64,000 nt of DNA from Cristatella mucedo (Eukaryota > Bryozoa > Phylactolaemata > Cristatellidae). This document shows, in pieces, positions 1 through 18,869 of the stretch. The first letter of the stretch is position 1, and each line of letters starts with the position of its first letter. The notes beneath the pieces are model-generated. The model worked only from the letters and a program-made list of their open reading frames with translations, ran no database searches and was not told where the DNA came from. Both the position numbers and the translations under genes were made by a program. The stretch is from positions 1,044,001 to 1,108,000 of the forward strand of contig WPIO01000051.1 of NCBI GenBank assembly GCA_009760855.2, read 5' to 3'.

Positions 1-331
1 AGCGAGAGTCTGGAACTCGCTTCTAGCTACGGTTATCACCAGCGCTTCATCATTTCATTTTCAGCTAAAGTTGTATCTCCTCCGGCCAGCTTTCCCTTTG
101 CTTCTGTCAACTTTATTGTTTTTCCGGTGCCCATTTCGTGCCTACATGGGCATTATTCGGAGGGTTTTACTAGCTAGAGATAATATCAAACAATGGCCCT
201 GAGTGCCTTCGTGTTTGATTTAGCAAGCTGGCCTAAGATACTTGTTTTCTTTTGCCGGACCAAAAAGTCAGGCAACTGCGTATACGGCATTCCTGTGCAA
301 TATGCGATTACGAGGATTATCAAATTAGCAG
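1..331. other. No gene recognised; probably intron or upstream DNA of the receptor-like gene
   Basis: No ORF with a recognisable product, no clear repeat and no splice-consistent exon was found here. The segment precedes the MULE element and the first visible exon of the plus-strand gene, so it is probably intronic, but nothing in the sequence proves it. Confidence 0.4.
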
Positions 332-351
332 ACGGATGAGGAAGCAGGTAC

Positions 352-462
352 TAGGACCAAATGTCCCCGGACGAAATGTCCCGGACATAATGTCCCTGAC
401 TAAATGTCCCAGGACAAAATGCCCCCATACAAAAACGTCCCGGACAAAATGTCCCCACATGT
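352..462. repeat. Left terminal inverted repeat of the MULE element
   Basis: About 110 bp made of reiterated GGACAAAATGTCCC-like units, ending in CCCCACATGT. It aligns over its whole length with the reverse complement of 2417-2528. Most units are near-palindromes (arms GGACA and TGTCC), so the repeat is inverted within itself as well as between the ends. Confidence 0.85.
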
Positions 463-984
463 TACAATAAATTAATCATGTTCATTTTTTTAAATATATA
501 ATAATTAATAGGCTTCGATATTTCACCAATAAAATGTAGCATGTAAAGTTTTAATATTTAATGAAGACTGAAGAGAGATTACTTGTGATCATCAGTCTCG
601 ACATATACATATGCAGTTAATCAAAGGCCTCTTTAAATGAAGTCATCTTTAGTTAATCAAAGGCCTCTTTATATGAAGCCATGTGCCATAGTCTTATTAA
701 TCAAGCAAACTTCAATAATAAGATATCAAAGCGTACAGTTATATTTACTAATGAATGGCTTCTGATTCCCTGTAAACGTATAAAAATGTGGAAGTTACAG
801 TGAAGGTTATTATACTAAAAACTGTTTGTTATAGTAGGTGATAGATGTGCAGTGTAATAAATAATTTACAAGATTTCGAGGTGATTAGTATTTATATTAT
901 TGTATATATAATTCGAATGTTTAATAAAAGACAACAAATGATTAAGGAAGATGCTGAAATTCATAACGTCACAGAAGGGAACAA

Positions 985-2303
985 GGAAGCTTGTAGTTGG
1001 AGGATTCTTATTCACGAAGCATAGAAATGGTGCAGACGGAAAATAAATTTGGCGTTGCGAGGACCGAAACTATGGGGTGCGAATTCATACTCTGAATAAT
1101 GCAATTATTCAGGAAGTTGGAACGCATAGTCATGCAGTTACCCACGGAAGAGCGTCTGTTGAAGAAGCAAGAAGAGAAATGAAGAGGCAGGCTCGGGAAA
1201 CGGAAGAACCCTGTAGACGCATTGTACAACTGGCTCTGCTGGCTGTACCTGTTGACGACGCCCATCTTCTACCTGCTCGTGAGACCTAATCGCGTCATGT
1301 CCAAAGACAGAGTTTGAAGACCAGACGTATTGCAGATGGAGATGATATATGTCGTACGACACAAGACGGTAACTTATTTTTAAGAATCGAAGATGACGAC
1401 ATGCTCATCTTTGTTGCGGATGACGATCTACATTTTCTGCAACAGTGTCAGCATTGGTTCGCTGACGGAACACTTCGTGTCACACCTGAAGGCTTTGATC
1501 AGCTTTACACCTTACGTGGATTCCACAACAACTTCATATTCCCATGTGCATATGATCTACTACCGGGTCGTTCTCAAGCAGTATATGGTAGATTTCTCAA
1601 TCACATAACGACGCTGTCGAACGTTGGACAACCTTTATCCATGGTTACGGACTTCGAGCTGGCTGCTATCAACGCCTTCAAAGACAAGTTCCCGAATGCA
1701 AAAATGGTGGTTTGTATGTTTCATTTCGGGCAATGCATATGGAGAAAAGTGCAACAGCATGGATTAGCAGCCACTTACAATAATGATCCTGAATTTGCTA
1801 CTAAGGTAAAGCGTCTAACGGCTCTTGAATTTGTTCCTACTGCGGATGTCATTGCAGCTTTTGAGGAGCTTACACATGATGATGATTATCGTAATATGGA
1901 TGTCATTCTGGACTACTTTGAGGACAATTTTATCGGGAGACAGAAGCGAAACAGAAGAACCCCACCAAGGTTTGAATTAATGCTGTGGAACCAATACGAC
2001 CGTGTCCTTAATAAACTACCTCTTAACAATAATGCAGTCGAAGGATGGCATAACAGCTTCAAAAACTCAGTTGGAATTGCACATCCAATTGCGATTGCCT
2101 TATCAAAGAAAATCAAGATGGATCAACACAGCATGGCACTATTTCGCAGACAACTGGAACTTGGACAATCACAGAAAAAAAAACGCAAGACATACAAGCA
2201 AGTAGATGAAGCCTTGTTCACCGTGGTTTCTGATTACTACAACCGTGTCAGAATGCAGTATCTTACTGACATTTCTAGAATCCTTAGAATTGATGTTGTA
2301 TGA
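985..2303 (+). pseudogene. MULE transposase with N-terminal FLYWCH-like zinc finger, frameshifted
   Basis: The longest open part (1314-2303, 329 aa) carries the MULE transposase core: WFADGTLRVTP with the first catalytic Asp, VTDFELAAINAF with the second, the family CxxH in CMFHFGQ, and NNNAVEGWHNSFK containing the catalytic Glu. Upstream, in another frame (about 985-1289), are FLYWCH-like residues (GFLFTKHRNGADGK then WRCEDRN) and the usual linker HSHAVTHGRASVEEARREMK, ending EEPCRRIV. An internal stop in the FLYWCH part and a frame change near 1290 separate the two pieces, so the gene does not encode a full transposase. The C-terminus ends normally at 2303, about 110 bp before the right terminal repeat. 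Confidence 0.85.
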
Positions 2304-2416
2304 GAAGAGACTGTCTCCAAAAAACTGGATATAACTTCCTACTCTTTTATATTTATTTCCCTCTTGCTTTTTATACAGTCTGTTCAAAATAACATATCTA
2401 TTACTAATCTTATATC

Positions 2417-2528
2417 ACATGTGGGGACATTTTGTCTGGGACATTTTTAATGGGGACATTTTGTCCTGGGACATTTTGTCAGGGACATAATGTCCGGGAC
2501 ATTTTGGGTCGGGACATTTTGTCCTGTC
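2417..2528. repeat. Right terminal inverted repeat of the MULE element
   Basis: Six copies of GGGACATTTT and one GGGACATAATGTCC follow the boundary word ACATGTGGGG. The segment is the reverse complement of the left repeat with scattered mismatches and small indels. Confidence 0.85.
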
Positions 2529-2779
2529 ACGGATGAAGCATCCTTGGCTGCTGCAGGAGGTCAAAATAAATTAAATATCCCGAATCTGAAGGCCTGCAGT
2601 GCTGCCATACTTGGGAAAAAGTTTCAACTCCGACTGGACACGAAGCAAATGCTTTAAAAATTGCAGCCAAATTTCACTTTCATGACAATGCCTTTTCCCG
2701 CTAGAATTAAGGCTCATCGACAGAGAAATTGAATTGCAATCCAAGCCCATAACCTAATTCTGGCTCATTTCATTTTCAG

Positions 2780-3216
2780 TAATCGTGTTTAGCGGGGCGT
2801 CTCGGACGCAGAACTTCACCGTCCACGCAAGCGTTCGAAAGTTCAATTGGTTGGAAGCTGTGGTAGTGTGCAACCAATCGTCTTCTGCGTTTGCTCGGCC
2901 ATACACTCCGAACGACGATCATTTAGAGCAGCTCCTGGGCGCTCCGGAGAAGTACGTGCAGAACGCTTGGCTCATCAGCGGCTCCGGCTCGGCAGCCTGC
3001 CACGTCATCGAGCTTCGCTGCAGCCGAGCAGTGCAAGGGCCACTGGGTGTCGAGGGCTGCGAATCCAAGCGCTTGGTGGACACGACCGACACCAGCAAAG
3101 GGTGCACTTTCAAACGAAAGACAGGCGTCGTCTGCCACCAAGGTAGGTTTCGAAATGCGACCTCTGTCTGCCAAATAACAGCCTGCTGTAGGCAAAGCGT
3201 TCAACTTCGGGCAGCA

Positions 3217-3256
<40 letters not shown>

Positions 3257-4037
3257 GGCGAGGGCGAGAGCGGTGAGAGGGAGAGAGAGAGAGAGAGAGA
3301 GGTCGTAGTGACCCTATATCAAGGTCGCTATCGTTGTGTGGGTAGCATTCTGTCTCATTCATGCTTGAATACCGTATACGTGCGCTAGGGCCGCCTGGCA
3401 GGTGAGCTGCGTCTGGGTTACTGCCGCTTCTGCAGGCGCGTGGCGACCATTGACGCCGTCCATGAGCAATCTGAGTTAGGTGCCTTTTGTTTTTATATCG
3501 AAAGCTGCTTTATGAGAAACATGAATGTGTACTCTCGCGAGCAGTGCCGAAAGGCTGCAGTGAGGTCACTTTGTAGCTCTTTGCGTGATTCTGGTCTCGA
3601 AGGAGTGGAGGAAACTCAGGTTTTTAGCCCTGCAACCCCTAGAAACATCGCACCACACCACACATCATTTTTAGCTGCACATCCTAAACAAGCGTTTTGT
3701 GAATACTTGTTAGGACAAAAAGTTAAGTATTTACAGATTCCAGCGAAAATAGTCTAACAAAGAGGCATTAAAAGCCGCTGCGGGCGGTATACTTCACTTC
3801 ATTTGAGAAATGAAATCCGTTGCTTGATAAAATTAAGCACGTTATCTATATCCAGTAGGCTTAGAGAGACGGTCGACTCTGAGGCAAACGAGTTTTGAAC
3901 AATCAGCCCTGACTGTAGTGCTTGCGTGCAATGCTAGAGAAAGAAAAACCTTATACTGCTTTGTATCCTACCATATTCTCTACTAGACCCATCGTGCAAG
4001 ATTCCTTGAAGTAACCACTAATGCTCGAGCGTTCCAA

Positions 4038-4071
<34 letters not shown>

Positions 4072-4152
4072 ATGTATGGTATGTATGTATATATATATAT
4101 ATATATATGTATATATGTGTGTGTGTGTGCTCGCGCGCGCGCGCTCGCGCGC

Positions 4153-4205
<53 letters not shown>

Positions 4206-6911
4206 TGTGTGTAATTCATTTGTTTCAGGCGCTTCACATATGCCTCGGGGCTCGAGCCCACGACCTCAGCCAGACCTGGGGTCGGGGCGAGCACCTTTAC
4301 CACGGGACCAAACTCCAGCTCCTTTCACGAACACGAGCTTCCTTTCCTCGGTAGTAGACGTCTTGGCTTGCAACAGCGACGAGAGGTCGTCGCACTGAAA
4401 GCAGGGTCACCGCTGACGAAGGCTGCCTCAGCAACAAAGCCGCGGCGACGTAAAAGCGGCAATAAGTCTGGTGTTTAAGAGAGCCTCGTCAAAGTTAATC
4501 TTCGGTGCTTATTGAAATTTATTGTATTCCTACATGCGTAAGCTTAGACAGTGGTCTCGATATGTATAATTCGATCACACCCACGTGTATGTGGTCACAT
4601 TCGATCTCCATTCGCGTGAAACATTTGATCTTTGTCGAAAACTTTTCAGTACACACTCTTATTGACAAAGCTTTTGTTCTTTAATTGCCCTATTGGCACT
4701 GAAATGTTACCTCTTTACTTTATAAATACAAGTGTTTGAATCCGAGTGTCTGTTTGAACTATCGTAGAATGCAGTTGCTCAGCTCTTTCGCTGAAAGAGT
4801 AGCCAACAACAGTCAACACGCCATCGGGGCCATCTTGGCGAGGTGCTTCGTTCCATACCCCTGCGCGGTGCTTTTTTAAGGTAGATAATCGATATTTCAG
4901 TGCAGCTTCCTTGCATATGGTTCGCTGCCGTTTCGGGTGCTGGTCTGAAAATGCCTCGTGCTCGCTGAATTTTGTTCGCCAGTCCATGCACTCCACTGTG
5001 ATCGTGCGAACAAAAGCGCCCGGCCTGTACATGACTGTACGCTGCCGCCGAGATTTTGCGAATAGCATATCAGACTGTGTTTATAGCCAAGACTCGTGGT
5101 TCTCTTTATCATTGCCATTAGCAGGTTGAGTGAATATCTCTGATGGCAAAGTTCATTTAAATATTAGCATTTTTCTGCACTAGTACGTACGCGGTGGCAA
5201 GCTATTAGCGAAACGTGTTTTCCTGCAGGCGCTCTGGGGATGAGCTGTCTTAATGAGAGTCCTTATACCGTACAATTTTAGTTCTCGACTCACCTCTTGA
5301 TCAGAATGGGATCAGCCTGATAATGTCAACTCCGGCACCACTGGAGACAGTAAACCGTACTCGGATCATAACGGCAAGAACACCTACCACTGAGAGTGGA
5401 GTGAATGTGCACGCAGAAAGCATTATAATCCTTTCGAAGGTCATCGTGTCAATTAACTCTATATGGCTCCGCCTATCTTCTTTGAACAAAGATCTACTCG
5501 GTATGCGGTAATAAGTACAAACTCGTCCGTGAACGAACATCCGTGGTTTCAAACGAGCAAGCGTGCGTATATTGGACGACCAAGTTGCCAATCGATAATT
5601 AATGTGTAGGGGTGACCTCGGAGGTATTTAGCTACATCAAATATTTGGCTTGGAACGTCGAAGCGTTGGCTGCGTTAGGAGCTTCCCTCCCTCCTCACGT
5701 ACTCGCCTTCTGTTATGTCCAAGCTGGTGCCCACCCATTGCTCTGTATCTAAAAACTATTGATTTGCTTCTAGCTGTCTGATGGCAGCGATAGCAAATTC
5801 TGGAGAAGAACGAAGTCAAAGGAAAGCGGATGTGGATATCCAGACTGTGAACAAGTTGCCTACAAGGGTGCGAAATGTGTTAACGAAGGTCTTACTGCCT
5901 GACAAGGCCGAAATGCAAACACGAAAGGAGTTATGACAACTCTCTTTCGAGATAGCTTCGAGTTCTGAAGATTTGCTGCCTCTCATTATCAATGGAGGTC
6001 TCAGTAACTACAGCTCGTTTTTTGTACCTGATACATACGTCAACGCTCAATATCTCTTGCTGCGGCCTAGCTATCGGAAATACTGCCTAATCAGGCTTCG
6101 TATAGTCCTACCAGTTCTACATACTGAAGTGGTGTCTCTAACCATTCTCTGATCCTTTGGATGCACGACTTGCAGCTCGTGTGCTCCAAAAACTAGGAAC
6201 TCACTAACGACTGGGGTCACGACATCTCCTTACTGAAAATTTAAAAAGAAGCTAAAACTCCACTTGCTCCTAATACCATTTGCTCCGTTTTCGTGAATTA
6301 TTGCGTGTGTACGCGCTACAATCGTAGATGTCATCATGGTTGACATGCTTATTTCTAGCTTGTATAAAGTGCCTATGACGAGGTTTTGTTCTCTTAAGAG
6401 TGCTGTACAGATATTTTATTAGTAATATTAGCCAGAGGAAACCATGCACATGTAAAGTATTTTTGTGAAAGGGCATGATTTAGCTTTTATCACTATAGAT
6501 GCAATGTCGTGTAGTGCTAGCCCAAGCTAGCTAATTCCGAACAGTAAGATGTGCTGCTCACCTGCCTTGGTTTTTTCAGGCATGATCGGTGGTACCGCAG
6601 CAGCAGTATTCGTGATAGCCAATGTTGTTGCTCTACTGTTTTACATCCTGCCGGGCTCGAAGCCTAAGGTGAAGTCAGGAGACAGCCAGGAAGTGGCTCA
6701 GCTGAACGTCGGTCCAAAGCTTACAGCCACCGTAGGCTCGACCACGGTATCATCCACCTCTGGCACCCAGCAGCATAGCAACGAGTCTGACAGCAATCTA
6801 CAGTTGTCATCTGACATAAACTCCCAACATCTGCTTATCTCTGCTGCTGCTGCTACAGAAAATGGTTCAATCCACTCACACAGCTGTTCCGTTGGAACTA
6901 CAGAGTTATGA
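2780..6911 (+). CDS. Single-pass membrane protein with a cysteine-rich, possibly C-type-lectin-like ectodomain (two 3'-terminal coding exons; 5' part outside the window)
   Basis: Two exons join in phase: 2780-3142 (acceptor CATTTTCAG, donor G|GTAGGT, ending in phase 1) and 6580-6911 (acceptor TTTTTTCAG, completing a Gly codon, stop TGA at 6909). The first encodes about 121 aa with NWLEAVVVC, AWLISG, and then Cys residues ending in GC-x9-C (KGC, then GVVCHQ). That order resembles the C-terminal half of a C-type lectin domain (WxEA..C early, C..C..C late), but the WND and EPN signatures are missing, so the call is tentative. The second encodes a membrane helix (about GTAAAVFVIANVVALLFYIL) right after the ectodomain, then a basic stop-transfer and a Ser/Thr/Gln-rich cytoplasmic tail of about 80 aa. 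An SRCR-like or orphan domain is also possible. The 3.4 kb intron holds a GA tract, a TG/CG microsatellite and a SINE. Confidence 0.55.
3219..3302. repeat. (GA)n microsatellite, interrupted
   Basis: Purine-only GA tract with a few GGGC interruptions, about 75 bp downstream of the donor site of the receptor-like exon. ORFs reading through it encode low-complexity Glu/Arg only. Confidence 0.95.
4038..4212. repeat. Compound (TA)n/(TG)n/(CG)n microsatellite
   Basis: Alternating purine-pyrimidine DNA: TA, then TG, then TA, then TG, then a CGCGCG block around 4130-4156, then a long TG run. It lies directly beside the 3' tail of a SINE. Confidence 0.95.
4213..4320 (-). mobile_element. tRNA-derived SINE with LINE-like tail, truncated copy (family A)
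   Basis: Nearly identical over about 100 bp to 57838-57985. On the minus strand a tRNA-like head is visible: the B-box-like GGGCTCGAGCCCC and an A-box-like segment (TGGTCCCGTGG here, TGGTCCAGCGG in the other copy). The tail GTAATTCATTTG matches the LINE 3' end, but most of the LINE-like hairpin is absent in this copy. Confidence 0.65.
4321..6579. other. Intronic DNA without recognised genes
   Basis: This is the rest of the intron between the two receptor-like exons. Short ORFs here (for example 4715-5068 minus and 5301-5591 minus) show no recognisable family, no splice-consistent boundaries and no repeat elsewhere in the window. Confidence 0.5.
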
Positions 6912-7126
6912 AATCCCACAGACAGCACTTGAGCGGAAGCTTTACAGCGTGCGCCCATCCCCACGCAGCAGGTGCTGCCCATGCAACCCTCTACAAAGTG
7001 CTCATAAGTGTGGACGCTTGAAAAACAAGTTACTTACGAACAAAAGGGATAGTCAAGCATAGCATGCGAGTAATTCTGTAGTCTGAACAGGTCTCAAAAA
7101 TGACGAGGGAGCAAATTTCACACGAG

Positions 7127-7132
7127 TTTATT
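7127..7132 (-). terminator. Poly(A) signal of KRR1 (AATAAA on the minus strand)
   Basis: AATAAA read on the minus strand about 140 nt after the KRR1 stop codon. It is the first canonical signal downstream. Confidence 0.6.
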
Positions 7133-7168
7133 GAAGCAGCAAACCTAAAAGTGCCCGAACTGCATGCT

Positions 7169-7174
7169 AATAAA
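7169..7174 (+). terminator. Poly(A) signal of the receptor-like gene (AATAAA)
   Basis: Canonical AATAAA on the plus strand about 260 nt after the stop at 6911. It lies inside the predicted 3' UTR of the convergent KRR1 gene. Confidence 0.55.
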
Positions 7175-7270
7175 GATTCCAAAATGCACTTATATTCACA
7201 GAATATGCAAAAGCATTTCAGCTCCTTCAATAGTGGCTTATAAACCGCAGATCAAAGAGCAACATGGCGT

Positions 7271-15014
<7,744 letters not shown>

Positions 15015-15660
15015 GCTAGCACGGTTGGTAAGGTCAAGGATAGCGCTTTTAAATGGACTCGCTGAAGTTCATGCCGCCCTGTTGCGGTGAAGGCGGGTCG
15101 GCTTGCCGGACATCCCCACTCGTATTTGCTGTCTTCCGTAGAATTCGATCCGCTGGTGCATCGCCCGGGGCGATGGCTGGAGGGGATGCAATAAATTTCC
15201 TAGAATCCGAATCTGGCCGGCTCTAGATGGTCAACCGTATCGCCAGCCTGAGCCCCGTCTAAAGCTACAACCAGCCGGCCCCCAGTGCGTGCTCCAGCCG
15301 TGAAAAGGAGTAAGCTGATTTAACAGCCTCATGCATACAAATCGGCAGACAAACCCTAACGGCTATCACTAGCGCTTTCAGCGGGAGGCAATGTCGGATC
15401 CCCCCCCCCCGCTGCCGGTCGGACTCCCTCCATCTCCCGCACGCAGGTCGTCCGCCCGCCCGCCCGTCCGCCTGCCCGCCCGCCGCCTCCTCGCGGCCTG
15501 GCCAGCGAGCGACCTGTGGGATCTCGCCGCGCAACCTGCATCTGACATGGCTCGCGTGAAGCGCAGAGCGGAATAACGCTCCGCACAAATGCAGCTGGCC
15601 GGTCGTTCGTGGCGGCGGGCGCTAAGATGACCTCTGCGGGTGCTCAGCCGGCGGTGCACT
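15015..15660 (-). promoter_or_regulatory. GC-rich probable promoter and 5' UTR region of KRR1
   Basis: The DNA just upstream of the KRR1 start is CpG- and C-rich, including pyrimidine/CG tracts near 15,400-15,490. No TATA box can be assigned. The small GC-rich ORFs in it show no family resemblance. Confidence 0.4.
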
Positions 15661-15734
15661 TCCCTCTCACTCTTCGCGTCCTTTTTACAGCCCTAAAAGC
15701 TGCCTGCTCATTTTTTACCTAATTTAAAAGTTGC

Positions 15735-15850
15735 GCCATTATATTAGAGTTAATAATAACAATAGGGCACTTGAATAGCGCATTAAGAGAGCTAGCCGAA
15801 TTTCCTTCTAGGCACTTTACGTATTCTGGAAAGAAAGCATGGAATTGGTT
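15735..15850 (-). repeat. LINE 3'-end fragment
   Basis: AATAATAACAATAGGGCACTTG and then TTCCTTCTAGGCACTTTACG resemble the shared LINE terminus in minus orientation, more diverged than the other copies. Confidence 0.5.
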
Positions 15851-16444
15851 AGCGATACCACATACATCGCCACCGCTGAAATGGGAGCGCAAGCTGGATC
15901 GAGCCAGATTATGCCGGATGATCATTATTCGTGGTTCCTGAATTTCTACGACTAAGAAAAGATTCTGCGATAATTCATTGCAGAGGCAGCATAAAAGTCG
16001 ACGCCATGAGATAGGCAGTCAGTTGTGTTTCCTGAGTTGGCACAGGCATTCGAGCTAAGCTAAGGTCTAGGCTAAGGTCTAAGGTCCAAGTTAAGGCCGC
16101 GGAGCCATTATCAGGGTCGGCCGGTGCATAGTTGTGGTCCGCCTCGGATTAATCATAGGAGTCGGCCAGTGCGCGGTCGAGGAGAAGGGAGGGAACTCGA
16201 GTGGAAGAGAGGGGCGAAGGGAGTCATGCTTTCCTCTGCCCCGTGCGTCGTTCATTACACTGGTGGTGGTGATCATCGGCAGGAGTTTCTCAGCGTACGA
16301 GAACCAAACAACATGCACCATGCTTGCTGTTGAACGCCCGTAATCCTTCGCTGCTATATGATAGACTTATCCACGTTATGGAATTGGAAATGGACTGGTT
16401 ATGTATGGTGTAACCAAGAAGGGTTCAGTAGCCTGGGATGGCTG

Positions 16445-16835
16445 TAATAATAATAACGATAATACATTTGCATAGCACCCTCAGAGAACCGAGTCTCTTC
16501 TAGGCACTTTACAGATGCCATAAAGAAGGCATGACCTAATGATTAGTGGTAAAATTTACGATGTCATCAAGCATAACATTGTTAGACGTGACGCGCACAG
16601 GGTCAACGGGTAGATGTGGTGAGTAGTAGCAGGCTCCGTCTCAGAACTAATGAGCTCACAAAAGACGAATCGCAAGGACTCACTGAACGCTGTAGTACAC
16701 AGGTATATTTCAGCTTCTTTTTAAATGTCATTTCCGGGGATGTCGCTACCTCAGTTGGGAGTGAGTTATAGGCTGTGAGAGCTCATGAACTAAAGGCACG
16801 GTCTCCAAAGGTTTTGAGGTTCGTAATTTGAGGTG
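16445..16835 (-). repeat. LINE 3'-end fragment, longer copy
   Basis: The AATAATAATAACGATAATAC tail, then GCATAGCACCCTCAGAGAA, TCTTCTAGGCACTTTACAGA, and near 16,740-16,830 the minus-strand equivalent of the ORF end (GTTGGGAGTGAGTTA, then GGTCTCCAAAGG). It matches the 28.0-28.3 and 58.9-59.2 kb copies. Confidence 0.75.
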
Positions 16836-17790
16836 CGTAATGCGATAATGGTCTACGGCTACGGTAAAACGTGACCTTGACCTTGGGCTTGGATGGGCAA
16901 TGACGCCTCTTAATCTGGTCAGTTGGAAACGCGGAGCTCGTTGGCCGAGGCGTGAGATCTGGCGCTCGAGGGTCGCTCAGGATCCACATCCGGAAGGATG
17001 AATGGATGGCAGGCGTTTGACTAAATAGGCAGCCATGCACAGAAGGCCACGAGGACCTAATACGAGAGAGCGTCTAGAGATAAGCACGCTCGCTGTTATG
17101 GCTTGTATAGACCGCGTTATCCTATTGCGTGCTGCTCGTAGCCTCTCCCTCCGCGAGCTAGAGCCCTCGGTGAGCTGAGATGTGCCGCTCTAGTTAATCT
17201 CAGTTACTTAAGCCACTGCCGTACCGATGTCGTCCTTTTTGGTATACGAAAAATTGCTTCCCACCATCAAGATTGCTACGGTCCGAGAGTGTTCTTCCTC
17301 TTTTGATAGGCTGGCTTCGTTATTTACCACAGCCCCTCCGCCCCGGGGCCAAATGTATCTAGCGCCTCCAAAAGGGCTTCTTAGTTCCCTTATTATTTTT
17401 GGCGCATGCGATCATGTTGTAAAGAGGTTTAATCAAACTGCCGCTACGTCTGGCCCTAGCCCCGCGACGACAGCGACGTGCCAGCGGGCGGCGTAGCTGG
17501 GACAGGGTGGTGCTTGGACGGAAAGTGGCCTACCCTCCCCCAGTCTCGGTTACAAAGGTATGGGCGATCTTCATCGCTGCCGTGCTCCGGTACTGTTGGC
17601 ATACTGGCTTGCACGGCACTGCAACTAAAAGTAACTAGCGGTAATACACAGTTGAGGCGTCGCCGCTATTCGTCATGCGTCTGGTGAGACACCGGCTAGC
17701 GAGCGCTGTTTTTGTGGCCTAGTTCTGTCCACACATCGCGTTTTGTAATAACAACATAAGCAAATGAAGGATAATTCACACGGGTGAGGT
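16836..17790. other. No gene recognised
   Basis: A few short ORFs (for example 17227-17496 plus) without recognisable domains or splice support; no repeat identified. Confidence 0.4.
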
Positions 17791-17794
17791 GAAA

Positions 17795-18180
17795 AAGTGG
17801 GGGGAGGGGGGTTTCAGCTTCTTTTAAATCTCGTCAAATCGTGCGCTGTCGTGACGTCAGTCGGTAGTGAGTTCTGGGCATTTTAAGCATGCAAACTGAA
17901 AGAACGCGTACGAACGCTGCCGCAGCAGAACAAGTCGGTGAAAAGTGGATTGATGAAGAGTCAGTGCAGGTCTGCGAGAGGTGGTATCATGTGGCTGCTG
18001 TGACATTCACGACAGCCGATCCCAGCTGCTGCGTTTTGCACCAATCGTGAGCGCCCTATTGCATGATTGGAAGACCGACGACTAGTGAGATCGTGAGAAG
18101 TTTATATGGAATGACGCAAATGCAGTCGGCGATCATTTATTTCCAACAAGCGGTTTGTAGCCGTTTGGAATCTTTTGCCG
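17795..18180 (-). repeat. Diverged LINE fragment (3' half of reverse transcriptase and ORF end)
   Basis: The minus strand matches the other copies at GACGTCAGTCGGTAGTGAGT and at the VQNxAA region (CGTTTTGCACCAATCGTGAG, then GCGCCCTATTGCATGATTGG). Heavily mutated, with no usable ORF. Confidence 0.6.
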
Positions 18181-18289
18181 CAACACGAATGAGGCTGTTA
18201 AAATCAGCTAATAATTATCTACTTAGCAGGAAGTAGGCCAACTTGACTGTGTAGCTGAGTGGTCATCTAGCGAAAGGTCACTTTGGAGG

Positions 18290-18690
18290 GGTCCCAAAAA
18301 AAGTGCGTTACACTGCACTTTAACACAGCTACAATTTCCATACTAAGCACTACGCACTACTGGGCTTTGATTCAACCCGGTGCTCCAGGCTTATCCACCG
18401 AATTTCATGCAATGTCGCATCCGCTCTTTCGTTCTATGGCCTTCAATGAACCGGCTCAGCGAGCCGCGCTATATTCTCGAGCTGCGATACAGCTGCCATT
18501 TCAATAATAAGCGTCGCAAAACTGGTTTTGATTTCCAATTATAGAACATTGTGTTTTGGTTCCACCCACTAAATTTTACGCAATTGCGCATGCGTGTTCT
18601 CATCCAACGGTCTTCAACGGTCCTGCCCAAGGAGCGGCCATGTAATTTAATTTTGAACTGCAATAAAAAAATTCTAGATGATTGAACAGC
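18290..18690 (-). repeat. About 180-bp satellite, about two units, minus orientation
   Basis: The reverse complement shares AATGGCAGCTGTATCGCAG, GAGAACACGCATGCGCAATTG and the GTGGG-plus-AACC block with the units at 25.7-26.35 kb. A further partial unit (CTGCCATTTTCAAAGTAAG) resumes at about 18,852 after a SINE. Confidence 0.7.
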
Positions 18691-18691
18691 A

Positions 18692-18842
18692 TAATCTTGT
18701 ATAGCGGCAGAAGAGCCTTAAAGGCTCTCACCACCGCCTGAAGCGGCAATAAAGGATCGCCCACAGAAGGATTTTAACCCACAACCTCGGGATTGAGGTC
18801 AAGAAGAGCTGCCGCCTTATCTAGTGTGCCATCGCGGCTCAC
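18692..18842 (-). mobile_element. tRNA-derived SINE (family B), probably inserted in the satellite
   Basis: Minus strand: tRNA-like head GAGCCGCGATGGCACACTAG with an A-box-like TGGCACACTAG, a B-box-like GTGGGTTAAAATCC, and a body containing GGCGATCCTTTATTGCCGCT and AGGCTCTTCTGCCGCTAT. Related copies lie at 21545-21700 and 56050-56200. Confidence 0.75.
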
Positions 18843-18869
18843 CAACTGGGATACATCTGCCATTTTCAA

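Larger units (their letters stand above)
340..2528 (+). mobile_element. MULE (Mutator-like) DNA transposon, FLYWCH-type, decayed
   Basis: A DNA transposon of about 2.2 kb bounded by long imperfect inverted repeats, each built of about seven copies of a short unit of the GGGACATTTTGTCC type. Between them lies a decayed MULE-family transposase in plus orientation. The 8-mer ACGGATGA occurs at 332-339 and again at 2529-2536 and is a candidate target-site duplication; MULEs usually make 8-10 bp duplications. With these boundaries the left end carries roughly ten bases more than the right, so the exact left end could be near 352. A 36-bp tandem duplication (615-650 and 651-686) lies in its 5' non-coding part. 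Confidence 0.8.

Noticed and set aside
2785-3276. 163-aa ORF read past the donor at 3142
   Set aside because: The part after 3142 is intronic and runs into a GA tract; the splice donor GTAGGT explains the end of real coding sequence.
4021-4398. Cys/Val- and His/Thr-rich ORFs
   Set aside because: They read through the TG/CA microsatellite and a SINE; no real protein features.
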